A DNA stretch of 64,000 nt from Anaerolineales bacterium (GTDB lineage: Bacteria; Chloroflexota; Anaerolineae; Anaerolineales; E44-bin32), in contig JARGGH010000005.1 of assembly GCA_029210945.1 (NCBI GenBank), positions 36,431 to 100,430 of the forward strand, read 5' to 3'. A program made the translations under genes and the position numbers. Shown piece after piece: positions 18,755 through 27,431 of the stretch. The notes beneath the pieces are model-generated. The model was given only the letters and a program-made list of their open reading frames with translations, was not told where the DNA came from and searched no databases. The first letter of the stretch is position 1; every line of letters begins with the position of its first letter.

Positions 18755-20170
18755 ATGAATCCGCGCCCCGTCGTCGCCCTGGTTGGACGTCCCAATGTAG
18801 GAAAGTCCACACTCTTCAACCGGCTCGCCGGCGAACGCCTGGCGGTCGTCGACGCCACCCCGGGAACCACGCGCGACCGATTGGTCGCAGAGGCGGAATG
18901 GAACGGGGTGGTATTTGACGTCGTCGATACCGGCGGAATTGATCCGATGGCAATGAGCCGGGGCGAACCGCTTTCCGTGGGTTCGGCTGAGTACATCGAT
19001 CATATCCGGACCCAGGCAGAGATAGCCACCCGGCATGCTGATGCAATCATTTTTATGGTCGACGTGACCAGTGGTGTGACCTCAGCCGACGAGGAAGTCG
19101 CCAACATCATCCGCCGCATGCAGCGCCGTAAAGATGGCGAGCTCCAGCCTAAGGTGCTGCTCGCCGTCAACCGCTGCGAGAATGAGCAGCGGCGTGCCGA
19201 GGCTTCACAATTCTACGAGTTGGGCATGGGAGACCCACAGCCAATTTCCGCGCTGCATGGTACCGGCACCGGCGACCTATTAGATGAACTGATCGTCCTC
19301 ATCGCACCCAGTGGCCCCGGTGAAGAAACTGAGGAGAGTGATCTGGGGATCGCGATTGTCGGGCGGCCAAATGCGGGCAAGTCCAGCCTGCTCAACAAGC
19401 TGCTCGGCGAAGAACGTGTGATCGTCTCACCGATTCCCGGCACGACCAGGGACGCTGTGGATACCCGTTTGGTTTACGAAGACAAAGTCATCACGTTGAT
19501 CGACACCGCTGGGATCCGCCGCCGTGGGAAGATCGAGCCTGGTGTCGAACGGTATTCTGTCATGCGGGCGCTGAAGGCGATCGAACGGGCCGACGTGATC
19601 TTGCTGATCATCGACGCCGTGCGCGGCGTGACCGCACAAGACACGCATATCGCCGGGATGGTCCTCGACAAGACCAAGAGCGTGGTGGTCTTGATCAACA
19701 AATGGGATCTAATCGCTAAAGACACGTATACGATGGATGAATATACACAGCACGTGCGCAGCATGCTTAATTTCCTCGACTATGTGCCCGTGCTCTTCAT
19801 ATCAGCCAAAACCGGGCTGCGGGTCCATAAAGTCTTGCCGCTGGCGATCGATGTCCAGGAGCAGCGCTTCGTTCGCATCCCAACCGGTGAGTTGAACCGT
19901 CTCCTCCAAAAAGCGCTCGCCGCGCACGCCCCTCCGACAAGAAAAGGGCGGCGCCTCAAGTTCATGTTCGCCAGCCAGGTCCGGACAGATCCGCCCACCT
20001 TTCTCTTTCACGTCAATGACCCGGACCTGGTCCATTTCACCTACGCGCGCTACCTGGAGAACCGGATCCGTTCCGAATTTCCATTCGTGGGCACGCCGAT
20101 ACGGCTCTCATTCAGGCCGCGCTCGCGGGATGATCGACCGGGAGGCAAATCCTCCGCAAAGCGAAGTTAA
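18755..20170 (+). CDS. der: Ribosome-assembly GTPase Der (EngA)
   Basis: A 471-residue protein with two tandem GTPase domains and a C-terminal KH-like domain, the diagnostic Der layout. P-loops are 'GRPNVGKST' and 'GRPNAGKSS', switch II motifs 'DTGG' and 'DTAG', and base-recognition motifs 'NRCE' (domain 1, divergent from NKxD) and 'NKWD' (domain 2). It acts in 50S subunit maturation. The start at 18755 is chosen because the conserved 'PVVALVGRPN' begins at once and the upstream in-frame codons overlap cdaR. The NRCE replacement of the usual NKxD in the first domain is unusual. Confidence 0.95.
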   Translation: MNPRPVVALVGRPNVGKSTLFNRLAGERLAVVDATPGTTRDRLVAEAEWNGVVFDVVDTGGIDPMAMSRGEPLSVGSAEYIDHIRTQAEIATRHADAIIFMVDVTSGVTSADEEVANIIRRMQRRKDGELQPKVLLAVNRCENEQRRAEASQFYELGMGDPQPISALHGTGTGDLLDELIVLIAPSGPGEETEESDLGIAIVGRPNAGKSSLLNKLLGEERVIVSPIPGTTRDAVDTRLVYEDKVITLIDTAGIRRRGKIEPGVERYSVMRALKAIERADVILLIIDAVRGVTAQDTHIAGMVLDKTKSVVVLINKWDLIAKDTYTMDEYTQHVRSMLNFLDYVPVLFISAKTGLRVHKVLPLAIDVQEQRFVRIPTGELNRLLQKALAAHAPPTRKGRRLKFMFASQVRTDPPTFLFHVNDPDLVHFTYARYLENRIRSEFPFVGTPIRLSFRPRSRDDRPGGKSSAKRS

Positions 20171-20190
20171 AATCATTGCGCCCTGCATGT

Positions 20191-20196
20191 TATAAT
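20191..20196 (+). promoter_or_regulatory. Extended -10 promoter of lepB
   Basis: TGT-TATAAT (20188-20196) is an extended -10 element. It ends 8 nt before the GTG start of lepB (20205), which fits transcription starting at the start codon. No -35 box is evident, as extended -10 promoters allow. Confidence 0.5.
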
Positions 20197-20204
20197 CACG
20201 TGCT

Positions 20205-20807
20205 GTGAACGAGACACCGATGATCACCCCCTCACCGCCGGAATGGGGCGAATCCCAAATATCCACCGGCACCAGAATCAGGCAATTCCTGGGCGAAGTC
20301 TTCCAAACTGTTCTCATCGCCGGCTTGCTGTTTCTGGCCGTCAACCTGCTGACCGCTCGCATCCGGGTGGAGGGGATCAGCATGGAGCCTAACCTCCACG
20401 AAGGACAGTTTGTCATCGTCAACCGCCTTGCCTACCGGTGGGATTTACCCAGCCGCGGCGACATCGTCGTTTTTCGTTTTCCTCTGAACCCCGATCGTCG
20501 TTTCATCAAACGGGTCATCGGTCTGCCCGGCGATCATGTCTCAATCGAATCCGGTCAGGTCTTTGTCAACGACAAAGCGATCAACGAACCCTACCTTACC
20601 GTGACGCCACGCTACAGCGGTGAATGGATCATCGGTGACGAGGAGATCTTTGTCCTGGGCGACAATCGCAATAACTCGTCTGATTCGCAGAACTGGGGCG
20701 CGCTGCCACTCGGAAATATCATCGGTAAAGCGTTCATAATCTACTGGCCTCCTGCTGAAGCCGGCATCATCCCCCACTACGATCTGGCGATCGCCTCCCA
20801 GGGCTGA
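20205..20807 (+). CDS. lepB: Signal peptidase I
   Basis: A 200-residue membrane-bound type I signal peptidase. A single membrane helix (about 30-48) leads into the catalytic domain. The nucleophile is Ser 59 in 'GISMEPNLHEG' and the general base is Lys 102 in 'RRFIKRVIGLPGDHV'. Box E is 'VLGDNRNNSSDSQNWG'. It removes signal peptides from exported proteins such as those encoded around it. GTG 20205 is taken as start. An ATG at 20220 would drop five residues, but neither has a Shine-Dalgarno and the extended -10 box is 8 nt upstream. Confidence 0.94.
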   Translation: MNETPMITPSPPEWGESQISTGTRIRQFLGEVFQTVLIAGLLFLAVNLLTARIRVEGISMEPNLHEGQFVIVNRLAYRWDLPSRGDIVVFRFPLNPDRRFIKRVIGLPGDHVSIESGQVFVNDKAINEPYLTVTPRYSGEWIIGDEEIFVLGDNRNNSSDSQNWGALPLGNIIGKAFIIYWPPAEAGIIPHYDLAIASQG

Positions 20808-20843
20808 AACTGATCTGTACCTCCCCCCGGCCAAAAAGTACGC

Positions 20844-20873
20844 TTGTCCCCGCTGTTGATTTTGCGCTACTAT
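20844..20873 (+). promoter_or_regulatory. Promoter of receiver-GAF gene
   Basis: TTGTCC (20844-20849), an 18-bp spacer and TACTAT (20868-20873) form a sigma-70-like promoter about 50 bp before the ATG at 20927. Confidence 0.5.
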
Positions 20874-20926
20874 AGGGGGACGTAGAATCATACAAACGTC
20901 ACAACCACTTACTTCCGGCTGATAAT

Positions 20927-22585
20927 ATGGAGCCAAGCACAGGCCAGAGCAATTCATTGAACGTGATCGTCGTCGCTGATGTGGATTCAAACGCACAGGC
21001 GATCGTCGAACGGATCCTCAAACCATCGGGTTTTCACGCATGGGTGCGCGGAGATGAAGCCCCCGAACCCGATATGCTCGTCGTCGATGTGACGCAGCTG
21101 CGCGGCGACCCGCTCGCCAGTCTGCGCAATGTGCGCTCGATGGGCACCGAAGCGCCGGCAATCTTGCTGGCCGCTCATTTTCCGCTCGCGCGTTTAAGGG
21201 AGCTATTTAAACTTGGCGTAAAAGATTTTTTACTGAAACCTTACCGTCCTTCAGAACTCGTTCGGGCCATCACCACCGTAGGAGAAGCGCGCGCCAAACA
21301 ATCGAGCAGCCAGATGCTCTCCGGACGACTTGAACGGATGCGCGAACAACTCGAACGCCGCACGGAAGAGATCCGCATGCTCAGCGAGATCGGGCGCGTC
21401 GTTGTGCGCATGGACGATCTCAACCAAATCCTGCGCAGCGTTGTTGAAGCCGCCTCATTCGTCACCGACGCCGAAGAATCGGCGATCTACCTCGCCGAGC
21501 CAGATAGCGAGGACCTCGTCCTGCGAGCCAGCAAACAGGCTGGTGAACGCCACGCAACGCTCCAGAAGATACGTACAAATGACACCCTGGTCGGCGAAGT
21601 GTACCGGACTGGCAAGCCGATCCTGCGCCAGCCGTCGACACAAGCCGGCCCGGTCAAGGTCCAGACCGGCTTTCTGGTCCAATCGACCCTGAACGTGCCG
21701 CTGCACGTCGACAATCAGATCGTCGGTGTGCTGGGCGTTTACAACCGCCTGGCACCGCGCACGTTCACCGAACACCACCGCACCCTGCTGATCGCCCTCT
21801 CAGATTGGGCGGGGGTTGCATTGGAGCAGGCCTCGCTGCGGCGCGATACAACCCCGCCGGAACCCGCCGAAACACACCCGATGAGCGCGCCTCCAGAAAC
21901 CACGCCGGTGGCTACTGCGCAATGGGTAGCTGGCGTAGAGGACGCCATTGACACACTTCAGCGCTTCCTCGGAAACACCGGTGCACTCAAAGACCCTGCC
22001 GACCGCGCTGATTTAAACGGCTTACTCAACAAGCTCCGTTCGCTGCTTGATATCCCTGTTATCCACCTCGATGAGGAGCAGACCCGGGAGTTGGTCGATT
22101 TGAACAGCTTGATGAGCAAGTCTGTTGAAGCAATGCGCTCCGATGCCCGCCAGCGTGGGCTTGAGATCGTTGCCGAGCGCAGCGACCCAATCCCAATGTT
22201 CCGCGCGGACCGGGACAAAATCCGCCAGGTCCTCGAAGCCCTGATCGCCGCCGCCATCCGGCGCACCAAGCGCGGTCGCATCGTGCTTGAAGCCCACACA
22301 TTCGACATCTTGCGTTCGCAAAGTCAAGAGTTTCCGTTGACGGTGAATGTTGACATGCATGATGGCGCCTGGGCTGCAGTGCGCGTGTCCGATTCAAGCT
22401 CGGGCTTGAGCCCTGACACGATACAGGCGCTCACAACCGCAACGACGGACCCGCTCTCCGGCAAGATGGGACCCGGGCTTTCCATGGGCGAGATCCGCAT
22501 GATCGTGCAGAGCATGAAGGGTGTGATGTGGTACGAACATACACCCGCCAGCACCTCGATCACATTCGCTCTGCCGATCCATTAA
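20927..22585 (+). CDS. Receiver-GAF protein with degenerate histidine-kinase ATPase domain
   Basis: A 552-residue cytoplasmic signalling protein. Residues about 8-125 form a receiver domain (acidic 'ADVDSN', phospho-acceptor Asp 54, Lys 104 in 'LLKPYRP'). A coiled coil (about 130-155) follows, then a GAF domain (about 155-300). The C-terminus (about 400-552) has the outline of a HATPase_c domain. However, the N-box reads 'QVLEALIAAAIRRT', lacking the Mg-binding Asn, the G1 box is 'DSSSGL' instead of DxGxG, and no H-box is visible before it. It is therefore probably a non-catalytic sensor or adaptor. Its kinase partner is not adjacent. Confidence 0.8.
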   Translation: MEPSTGQSNSLNVIVVADVDSNAQAIVERILKPSGFHAWVRGDEAPEPDMLVVDVTQLRGDPLASLRNVRSMGTEAPAILLAAHFPLARLRELFKLGVKDFLLKPYRPSELVRAITTVGEARAKQSSSQMLSGRLERMREQLERRTEEIRMLSEIGRVVVRMDDLNQILRSVVEAASFVTDAEESAIYLAEPDSEDLVLRASKQAGERHATLQKIRTNDTLVGEVYRTGKPILRQPSTQAGPVKVQTGFLVQSTLNVPLHVDNQIVGVLGVYNRLAPRTFTEHHRTLLIALSDWAGVALEQASLRRDTTPPEPAETHPMSAPPETTPVATAQWVAGVEDAIDTLQRFLGNTGALKDPADRADLNGLLNKLRSLLDIPVIHLDEEQTRELVDLNSLMSKSVEAMRSDARQRGLEIVAERSDPIPMFRADRDKIRQVLEALIAAAIRRTKRGRIVLEAHTFDILRSQSQEFPLTVNVDMHDGAWAAVRVSDSSSGLSPDTIQALTTATTDPLSGKMGPGLSMGEIRMIVQSMKGVMWYEHTPASTSITFALPIH

Positions 22586-22601
22586 ATTAGGAGAACCGCC
22601 C

Positions 22602-23141
22602 ATGGCTCCCAGACCTATTTCGATCGAGTTTTACACCACCAGCCACCGTATCCTGGGGCGAGTCAGCCCTACGGGCACAGGACTTTTCAGCCATATCAAC
22701 GACCCGACCTCCTCGTTCATTGAGGTTGAAGGGGCTCATCTTATGCGGCTGCATCAACCCGGCCGGCTCGTAGCTCGCTATCCCACCCTCTGGCTTGTAA
22801 AGAGTGAGGTCGTTGCGGGGCTGCTCTCAAACCGCAATGAACTGGGCCCCACCGGCTATGCTCGCGGCGGATATACAACCAGCGTTCCCCATTGGGTCCG
22901 TGTGGTCATGGGAGGCTATGAACTCAAAGGGATCGTTGAGACCCCGGGCAAGTTTAATTTCGGTTCGCTGATGTTTGAAACCGACCGCTTTTTTATGCCG
23001 ATCTACAGCGCGACCCTGACCGCGATCTTGTTTCCAAACGTCCAAGGGGAGAGTCAGGCGATGATATTTAACCGGGCGATGGTTGATGCAATCGCCCTGC
23101 TCCCCAAGGATGAGATACCTTCCGCCACAGGCGAAGGTTAG
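22602..23141 (+). CDS. Conserved hypothetical protein, 179 aa
   Basis: No family could be named with confidence. The protein lacks a signal peptide and membrane helices and looks like a compact beta-rich domain ('SIEFYTTSHRILGRV', 'PHWVRVVMGGYELKGIVETPG'). The segment 'ELKGIVETPGKF...LMFETDRFFMPIYSATLTA' suggests a small ligand- or nucleic-acid-binding fold, but that is only inference. TAGGAGA lies 8 nt before the ATG, and the gene starts 17 bp after the receiver-GAF gene, so the two are very likely co-transcribed and may work together. Confidence 0.75.
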   Translation: MAPRPISIEFYTTSHRILGRVSPTGTGLFSHINDPTSSFIEVEGAHLMRLHQPGRLVARYPTLWLVKSEVVAGLLSNRNELGPTGYARGGYTTSVPHWVRVVMGGYELKGIVETPGKFNFGSLMFETDRFFMPIYSATLTAILFPNVQGESQAMIFNRAMVDAIALLPKDEIPSATGEG

Positions 23142-23226
23142 CCCGTCGGTCCGCTGATGGACGGGCTGATCGTCAATCTCTAACATTTGCGCGACGGCGC
23201 ACATCAACCAGACGCAAGGGGGTTTC

Positions 23227-25590
23227 ATGGGGATCGTCTGGGTCTCGATTTTCTGGCTCGTCGGCATCTACGCCGGTCGTGAGCTTCCTCTCCGGCCCAT
23301 CCAATGGGCCGTGCTCCTTATTCTGACAATCCTCGCCGCGTTGATGCTCCGAAAGCACCGGCTGCACAGAAGCACTTATCTTCTGCTCATACCCTTCTTC
23401 CTGGGAGCACTTCGCGCCCGCCTGGACGTGAAAGAGCTGTCGCCCGACGATGTAGCTTTCTACAACGATCTCGATCTCCCGGTAAGGATAACCGGAACGA
23501 TCGTCGACGATCCTGAACCCCATGAAACGTACACCGCTCTGCGTGTCAGAGCCGAACGCCTGGTGATCCCTGACCTCGATCTCGCCCGTACAATCCAGGG
23601 CGATATCCTCGTCCACGCCAATCCCTATCGCGACTGGACCTACGGTGATTGGGTCCGTGTTAAAGGCGAGATCGAAACTCCCCCGCTGCTTGATTCATTC
23701 TCATACAAGGACTATCTGGCCCGCAAGGATATCTTCAGCTGGATGCCGCAGGCAGCCGTACTCAAGTTGGACCACGGCAGAGGCAATCCGCTGCTCAGGT
23801 GGATCTATCAGGTGCGTCACCGCCTATACCAGACCATTGTCCGGATACTGCCTGAGCCGGAAGCCTCGCTCTCGGCAGGCATTTTGCTGGGGATTGAGAG
23901 CATGATCCCCGATGACGTTTACGAAGATTTCAGCCGTACCGGCACTACGCATATCATCGCTATATCGGGATTCAACATAACCTTGATCGCAAACATGATC
24001 ATTTCTCTCTCGCGCCGGTTTTTCGGATCGCGCAGAGGCTTGTTCGTGGCAGCGTTCGGCATAACGCTGTACACGATCCTGGTCGGCGCGGATGCGGCCG
24101 TGGTCCGCGCAGCGGTGATGGGTGGGTTAGCCCTGGGTGCCCGCTACTGGGGACGCGAGACCCTCGGGCTGGCGTCGCTGGGAACCAGCAGCATGCTGAT
24201 GACCGCATTCGACCCTGCAGTCCTGTGGGACGTCGGTTTTCAATTGTCATTCGCGGCTACCCTGGGACTGGTCCTTTACGCTCGACCGCTGCAGCGCTGG
24301 TCCACTGAATCCCTGTTTGCTCGGTTGTCTCCGGATCGAGCTAAACAGGCCGGTGGATTTGTTTCAGAGTTCGTGCTCTTCACCATGGCGGCACAGGTCA
24401 CGACATGGCCGCTCACGGTGGTCTACTTCCAGCGCTTCTCATTCGTCTCGTTTCTCACCAACCCGATGATCCTTCCGCTCCAGCCACCATTGATGATCTT
24501 GTCCGGGGCGGCGGCGATCGCCGGGACCATCTGGATGCCGATCGGGAACGTGCTCGCGCTGTTTGCGTGGCCGTTCCCTGCGCTCACGATCAGAATCGTC
24601 CGCCTGATGGCCCGTTTCGCCACCGGTGGATATGGACTGTCAGCGGAAAGTGGCTGGCTCATCGCCGGCTACTACATCATCCTGTTTGGCATGACGGGCG
24701 CCCTCCAGTTCCTCAATCGAGACAGCCGGTTGATAATCTCGCTCAAACGGCGGCTGTCTGGTGTGCGCGTGCGCAGTGTCTGGCTCCTGGTCGCTGCCGC
24801 ACTCGCGACCGGCTTCGTGTGGCAGAGCGCAGCCAACTCTGCAGATGGGCTCCTGCACCTGACAATCTTTGATGTCGGTTCCGGTGATGCGGTCCTGATC
24901 CGGTCCCCTGCCGGCGAGAACATCTTGATCGATGGCGGGAAGAGCCCCACGAAGTTATTGAACCAGCTCGGCCTCCGACTTCCACTCCTACAGCGCAGGT
25001 TAGACTGGCTCATTCTGGGTGGTACGCATCGCGACCAGATGGCCGGACTTGTAGGGCTCGTGGATCATCTCGCCATTGAGAATGCGCTCGTGCCGCAAGC
25101 ACTCGGCAGCTACAGTTTTCAGCGCGTGAAAGAGCTGCTCGTCACCTCTGAGGTTCAAATGCACCCGGCCAGCACAGGCCAAGAGCTGCGAATCGACGGG
25201 AGCATGACTCTGGAGATCATCGACTGCAGCGATTCGGGGCTGATCCTTTTGATCGAATACGGACGGGCACGGATCCTGATCCCCTCCGGTATGACCCCCG
25301 AAGCGGTCGAGACGATCATCCATGATCACCGCATGCGGGACCTATCCGTGATGCTCCTGCCTGACGGTGGCCACCCTTCAGTCAACCCTGCCGAGTGGCT
25401 CGAGATCACCAATCCGCGGGTTGTCATCCTTTCGGTAGGCGGCACGGGGCGTACAGAGAGGCCTTCCATGGAAGTGCTGGACAGCCTCGAGGGTCGGACG
25501 ATCTTGCGCACCGATCGCCATGGCACGATCGAGATTATTTCGGATGGCGAAGCGCTGTGGGTTGAGACCGAACGGGCATTCAATGAATAG
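23227..25590 (+). CDS. comEC: ComEC/Rec2-family DNA uptake channel
   Basis: A 787-residue membrane protein. It has an N-terminal DUF4131-type OB region after two helices (about 5-165), a multi-pass Competence domain (about 215-520; 'SAGILLGIESMIPDD', 'GTTHIIAISGFNITLI', 'FQLSFAATLGLVL') and a C-terminal metallo-beta-lactamase-like domain (about 545-785; 'FDVGSGDAVLI', 'ILIDGG'). The channel would import single-stranded DNA. The metal motif that is normally HxHxDH reads 'GGTHRDQMAGL', so only part of the ligand set remains. No comEA is adjacent. AAGGGGG precedes the ATG by about 5 nt. Confidence 0.88.
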   Translation: MGIVWVSIFWLVGIYAGRELPLRPIQWAVLLILTILAALMLRKHRLHRSTYLLLIPFFLGALRARLDVKELSPDDVAFYNDLDLPVRITGTIVDDPEPHETYTALRVRAERLVIPDLDLARTIQGDILVHANPYRDWTYGDWVRVKGEIETPPLLDSFSYKDYLARKDIFSWMPQAAVLKLDHGRGNPLLRWIYQVRHRLYQTIVRILPEPEASLSAGILLGIESMIPDDVYEDFSRTGTTHIIAISGFNITLIANMIISLSRRFFGSRRGLFVAAFGITLYTILVGADAAVVRAAVMGGLALGARYWGRETLGLASLGTSSMLMTAFDPAVLWDVGFQLSFAATLGLVLYARPLQRWSTESLFARLSPDRAKQAGGFVSEFVLFTMAAQVTTWPLTVVYFQRFSFVSFLTNPMILPLQPPLMILSGAAAIAGTIWMPIGNVLALFAWPFPALTIRIVRLMARFATGGYGLSAESGWLIAGYYIILFGMTGALQFLNRDSRLIISLKRRLSGVRVRSVWLLVAAALATGFVWQSAANSADGLLHLTIFDVGSGDAVLIRSPAGENILIDGGKSPTKLLNQLGLRLPLLQRRLDWLILGGTHRDQMAGLVGLVDHLAIENALVPQALGSYSFQRVKELLVTSEVQMHPASTGQELRIDGSMTLEIIDCSDSGLILLIEYGRARILIPSGMTPEAVETIIHDHRMRDLSVMLLPDGGHPSVNPAEWLEITNPRVVILSVGGTGRTERPSMEVLDSLEGRTILRTDRHGTIEIISDGEALWVETERAFNE

Positions 25591-25690
25591 GTAAAGACGG
25601 GTACGCCCCGCCTCAGCGGCGGTCACAGCAAGGTCAGCAGATCGTCACGGACCTGCCATGCACGTTCCATCAGGAAACCCATCCACAAGA

Positions 25691-27037
25691 TTAATTGTTT
25701 GCGTCGACGGCGCACCTGAAACCGAGGAAATCTTCTGCAGTCGTCGATTCGAAATGTGCTCTCACAAATGTGTAAAGCTCCGCCATCTCCACCGATCTCC
25801 AGGAGCCACCTCGCGCGACATGGCCATCGGGGGAGTCGTCCGGTCCTCGGGGATTCTTAGGCGGATTTTCAAAGTCAGTAAAATTCGAATAGTAATCCGG
25901 GTCGTAGTAATCGAAAACCCATTCCATCACATTCCCGGCCATATCGTAGGCACCATAGTAGCTCCTACCAAACTCAAATGACCCTGTAATCGTCGTGTCC
26001 TCAGCGTTGAAATAGGCGCGGTATTCATTCGGCTGCTCGCTCCCCCACGGATACACTGACGATCTTTGTGAATTCCACCTGGCCGCCTTTTCCCACTCAG
26101 CTTCGGTTGGCAACCGCAGCCCTTTCCAGCCGCAGTAATTCTTCGCATCATGCCAGGTCACGAAAATCACCGGGTAGTCCGAATACATCGGATTGCCATA
26201 ATAGGCATCCCGCGTTCTGCTTGATAAAAACCTGGGCTCATTGCACGCGTTCCCTTTAACGCACGCCGCGTACTCTTCATTTGTCACCTCAAATTCGTCG
26301 ATGTAAAAAGCGTCCAGGTACACGTAATGTCCCGGGGCGAAATCAGCTTCCAGAGGAGTGTACGCGCCCATAAAGAACCGGCCGGCCGGGACCCTCACCA
26401 TCCGTGATAGGGGATCCATTGTAGGAGTCTGCGTCGGTGTGCTCGCCGGCGTATTCGTGGATGTCGCTGATGGAACCGTCGGGGTGGCTGTCGGCGCTGG
26501 TGCTTGTGTGTGAGCCGGCGTTGGTTTATTGGGCTCGAAGTCGATGAGTATTCCGTGAACGTTAATTCTTGAACTGAAAACATCCTTCAATGAAATCGGA
26601 TTATTTATCAGCAGCACCGGGGTAGCGCCTACGAACAACTCGATCTCGCCTTTCGCGAGATCTCCAACCGAGAACTTCCCCTTTTTGTTTGGGAATTGGG
26701 TTGCAACATAATCTGAGCTGTCGACAGCGACAACCGCGATTTGATCAACCGGCTGCTTGTCTTGTGAGTAGAGATAGCCGGTCACTTCATTCTTATGGAC
26801 AAACAGGCTCACGAAGATCGATATCAGGATAAGGGAAGCAAATCCGGCGATGAATTTCGTCCGATGCTTAAATCCACTGTAAAAAAGGATCGCGGTTATC
26901 GACGCCCCCAGCAGGATGATCGATAAGATCGACGGTATTTCCGGGAAGAGTAAGGTCAGCAGGGTAGTGACCGGGCCGATGATCTTCAATGCCAGCTGCA
27001 AAGCGGGGTTGAGATCCTTCGAGGGATTTGGTGGCAT
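25691..27037 (-). CDS. Membrane-anchored formylglycine-enzyme-like (SUMF1 fold) protein
   Basis: A 448-residue protein. Two or three N-terminal membrane helices (about 12-75) are followed by a carboxypeptidase-regulatory-like beta domain (about 85-165), a Thr/Pro linker (about 172-205) and a C-terminal FGE-sulfatase fold (about 210-445; 'VPAGRFFMGAY', 'FEVTNEEYAACV', 'LRLPTEAEWEKAARW', 'YDMAGNVMEWVFDYY', 'RGGSW', 'LGFRCA'). The two catalytic cysteines of true formylglycine-generating enzymes, expected after RGGS, are absent ('SWRSVEMAELYTFVR'), so it should not activate sulfatases. Related domains serve in sugar or peptide binding and in other oxidative enzymes. AGGGGG precedes the ATG. Confidence 0.85.
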   Translation of the reverse strand: MPPNPSKDLNPALQLALKIIGPVTTLLTLLFPEIPSILSIILLGASITAILFYSGFKHRTKFIAGFASLILISIFVSLFVHKNEVTGYLYSQDKQPVDQIAVVAVDSSDYVATQFPNKKGKFSVGDLAKGEIELFVGATPVLLINNPISLKDVFSSRINVHGILIDFEPNKPTPAHTQAPAPTATPTVPSATSTNTPASTPTQTPTMDPLSRMVRVPAGRFFMGAYTPLEADFAPGHYVYLDAFYIDEFEVTNEEYAACVKGNACNEPRFLSSRTRDAYYGNPMYSDYPVIFVTWHDAKNYCGWKGLRLPTEAEWEKAARWNSQRSSVYPWGSEQPNEYRAYFNAEDTTITGSFEFGRSYYGAYDMAGNVMEWVFDYYDPDYYSNFTDFENPPKNPRGPDDSPDGHVARGGSWRSVEMAELYTFVRAHFESTTAEDFLGFRCAVDANN

Positions 27038-27251
27038 AGCACACCCCCTGGAGCCGGGACTAAAAGTTCAATCGTCGATTGCGGTGTATTCTAGGTAGAG
27101 AAATTTCAATGCGCAAGGATTCAATGTGTTTGAGGCAAGACAGCATCACCAGGGAATAGGGATTCGTGGTCACCGGACGCCACACGTCATTTCGAAGCAC
27201 TGTAGGTGCCTTGGTCCATGATCCAGCGTGTTCATTTGGCCGATCCCCTTT

Positions 27252-27270
27252 GAGGAAAGCCTCCGGACTC
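27252..27270 (+). repeat. Palindromic repeat unit, copy 1
   Basis: GAGG-AAAG-CCTC hairpin (27252-27263) followed by CGGACTC. It resembles copy 2 at 27410-27431 (hairpin with AAGCCT then CGGACTC). Confidence 0.4.
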
Positions 27271-27392
27271 TCTAATAGAGTTCCAGTGCTAATCTAGCCC
27301 GCGGAGTCCGTCAGCTTGCTGACAGCTGCGCAGCAGAACGGAGATCCTGCGGCCGAAAGATCCTTACGCAGGCCAATCAGACCTCCTCGTTT

Positions 27393-27431
27393 GCCGGCTC
27401 CCGCCGGCCCCGAAGGCAAGCCTTCGGACTC
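27393..27431 (+). repeat. Two adjacent hairpins; second is repeat unit copy 2
   Basis: GCCGGC-TCCC-GCCGGC (27393-27408) is directly followed by the 8-bp perfect hairpin CCGAAGGC-AA-GCCTTCGG (27410-27427) and then ACTC. The second hairpin shares its core and trailing CGGACTC with copy 1. Confidence 0.5.

Noticed and set aside
25691..27037. True formylglycine-generating sulfatase activator
   Set aside because: The catalytic cysteine pair is missing and there is no sulfatase gene nearby.
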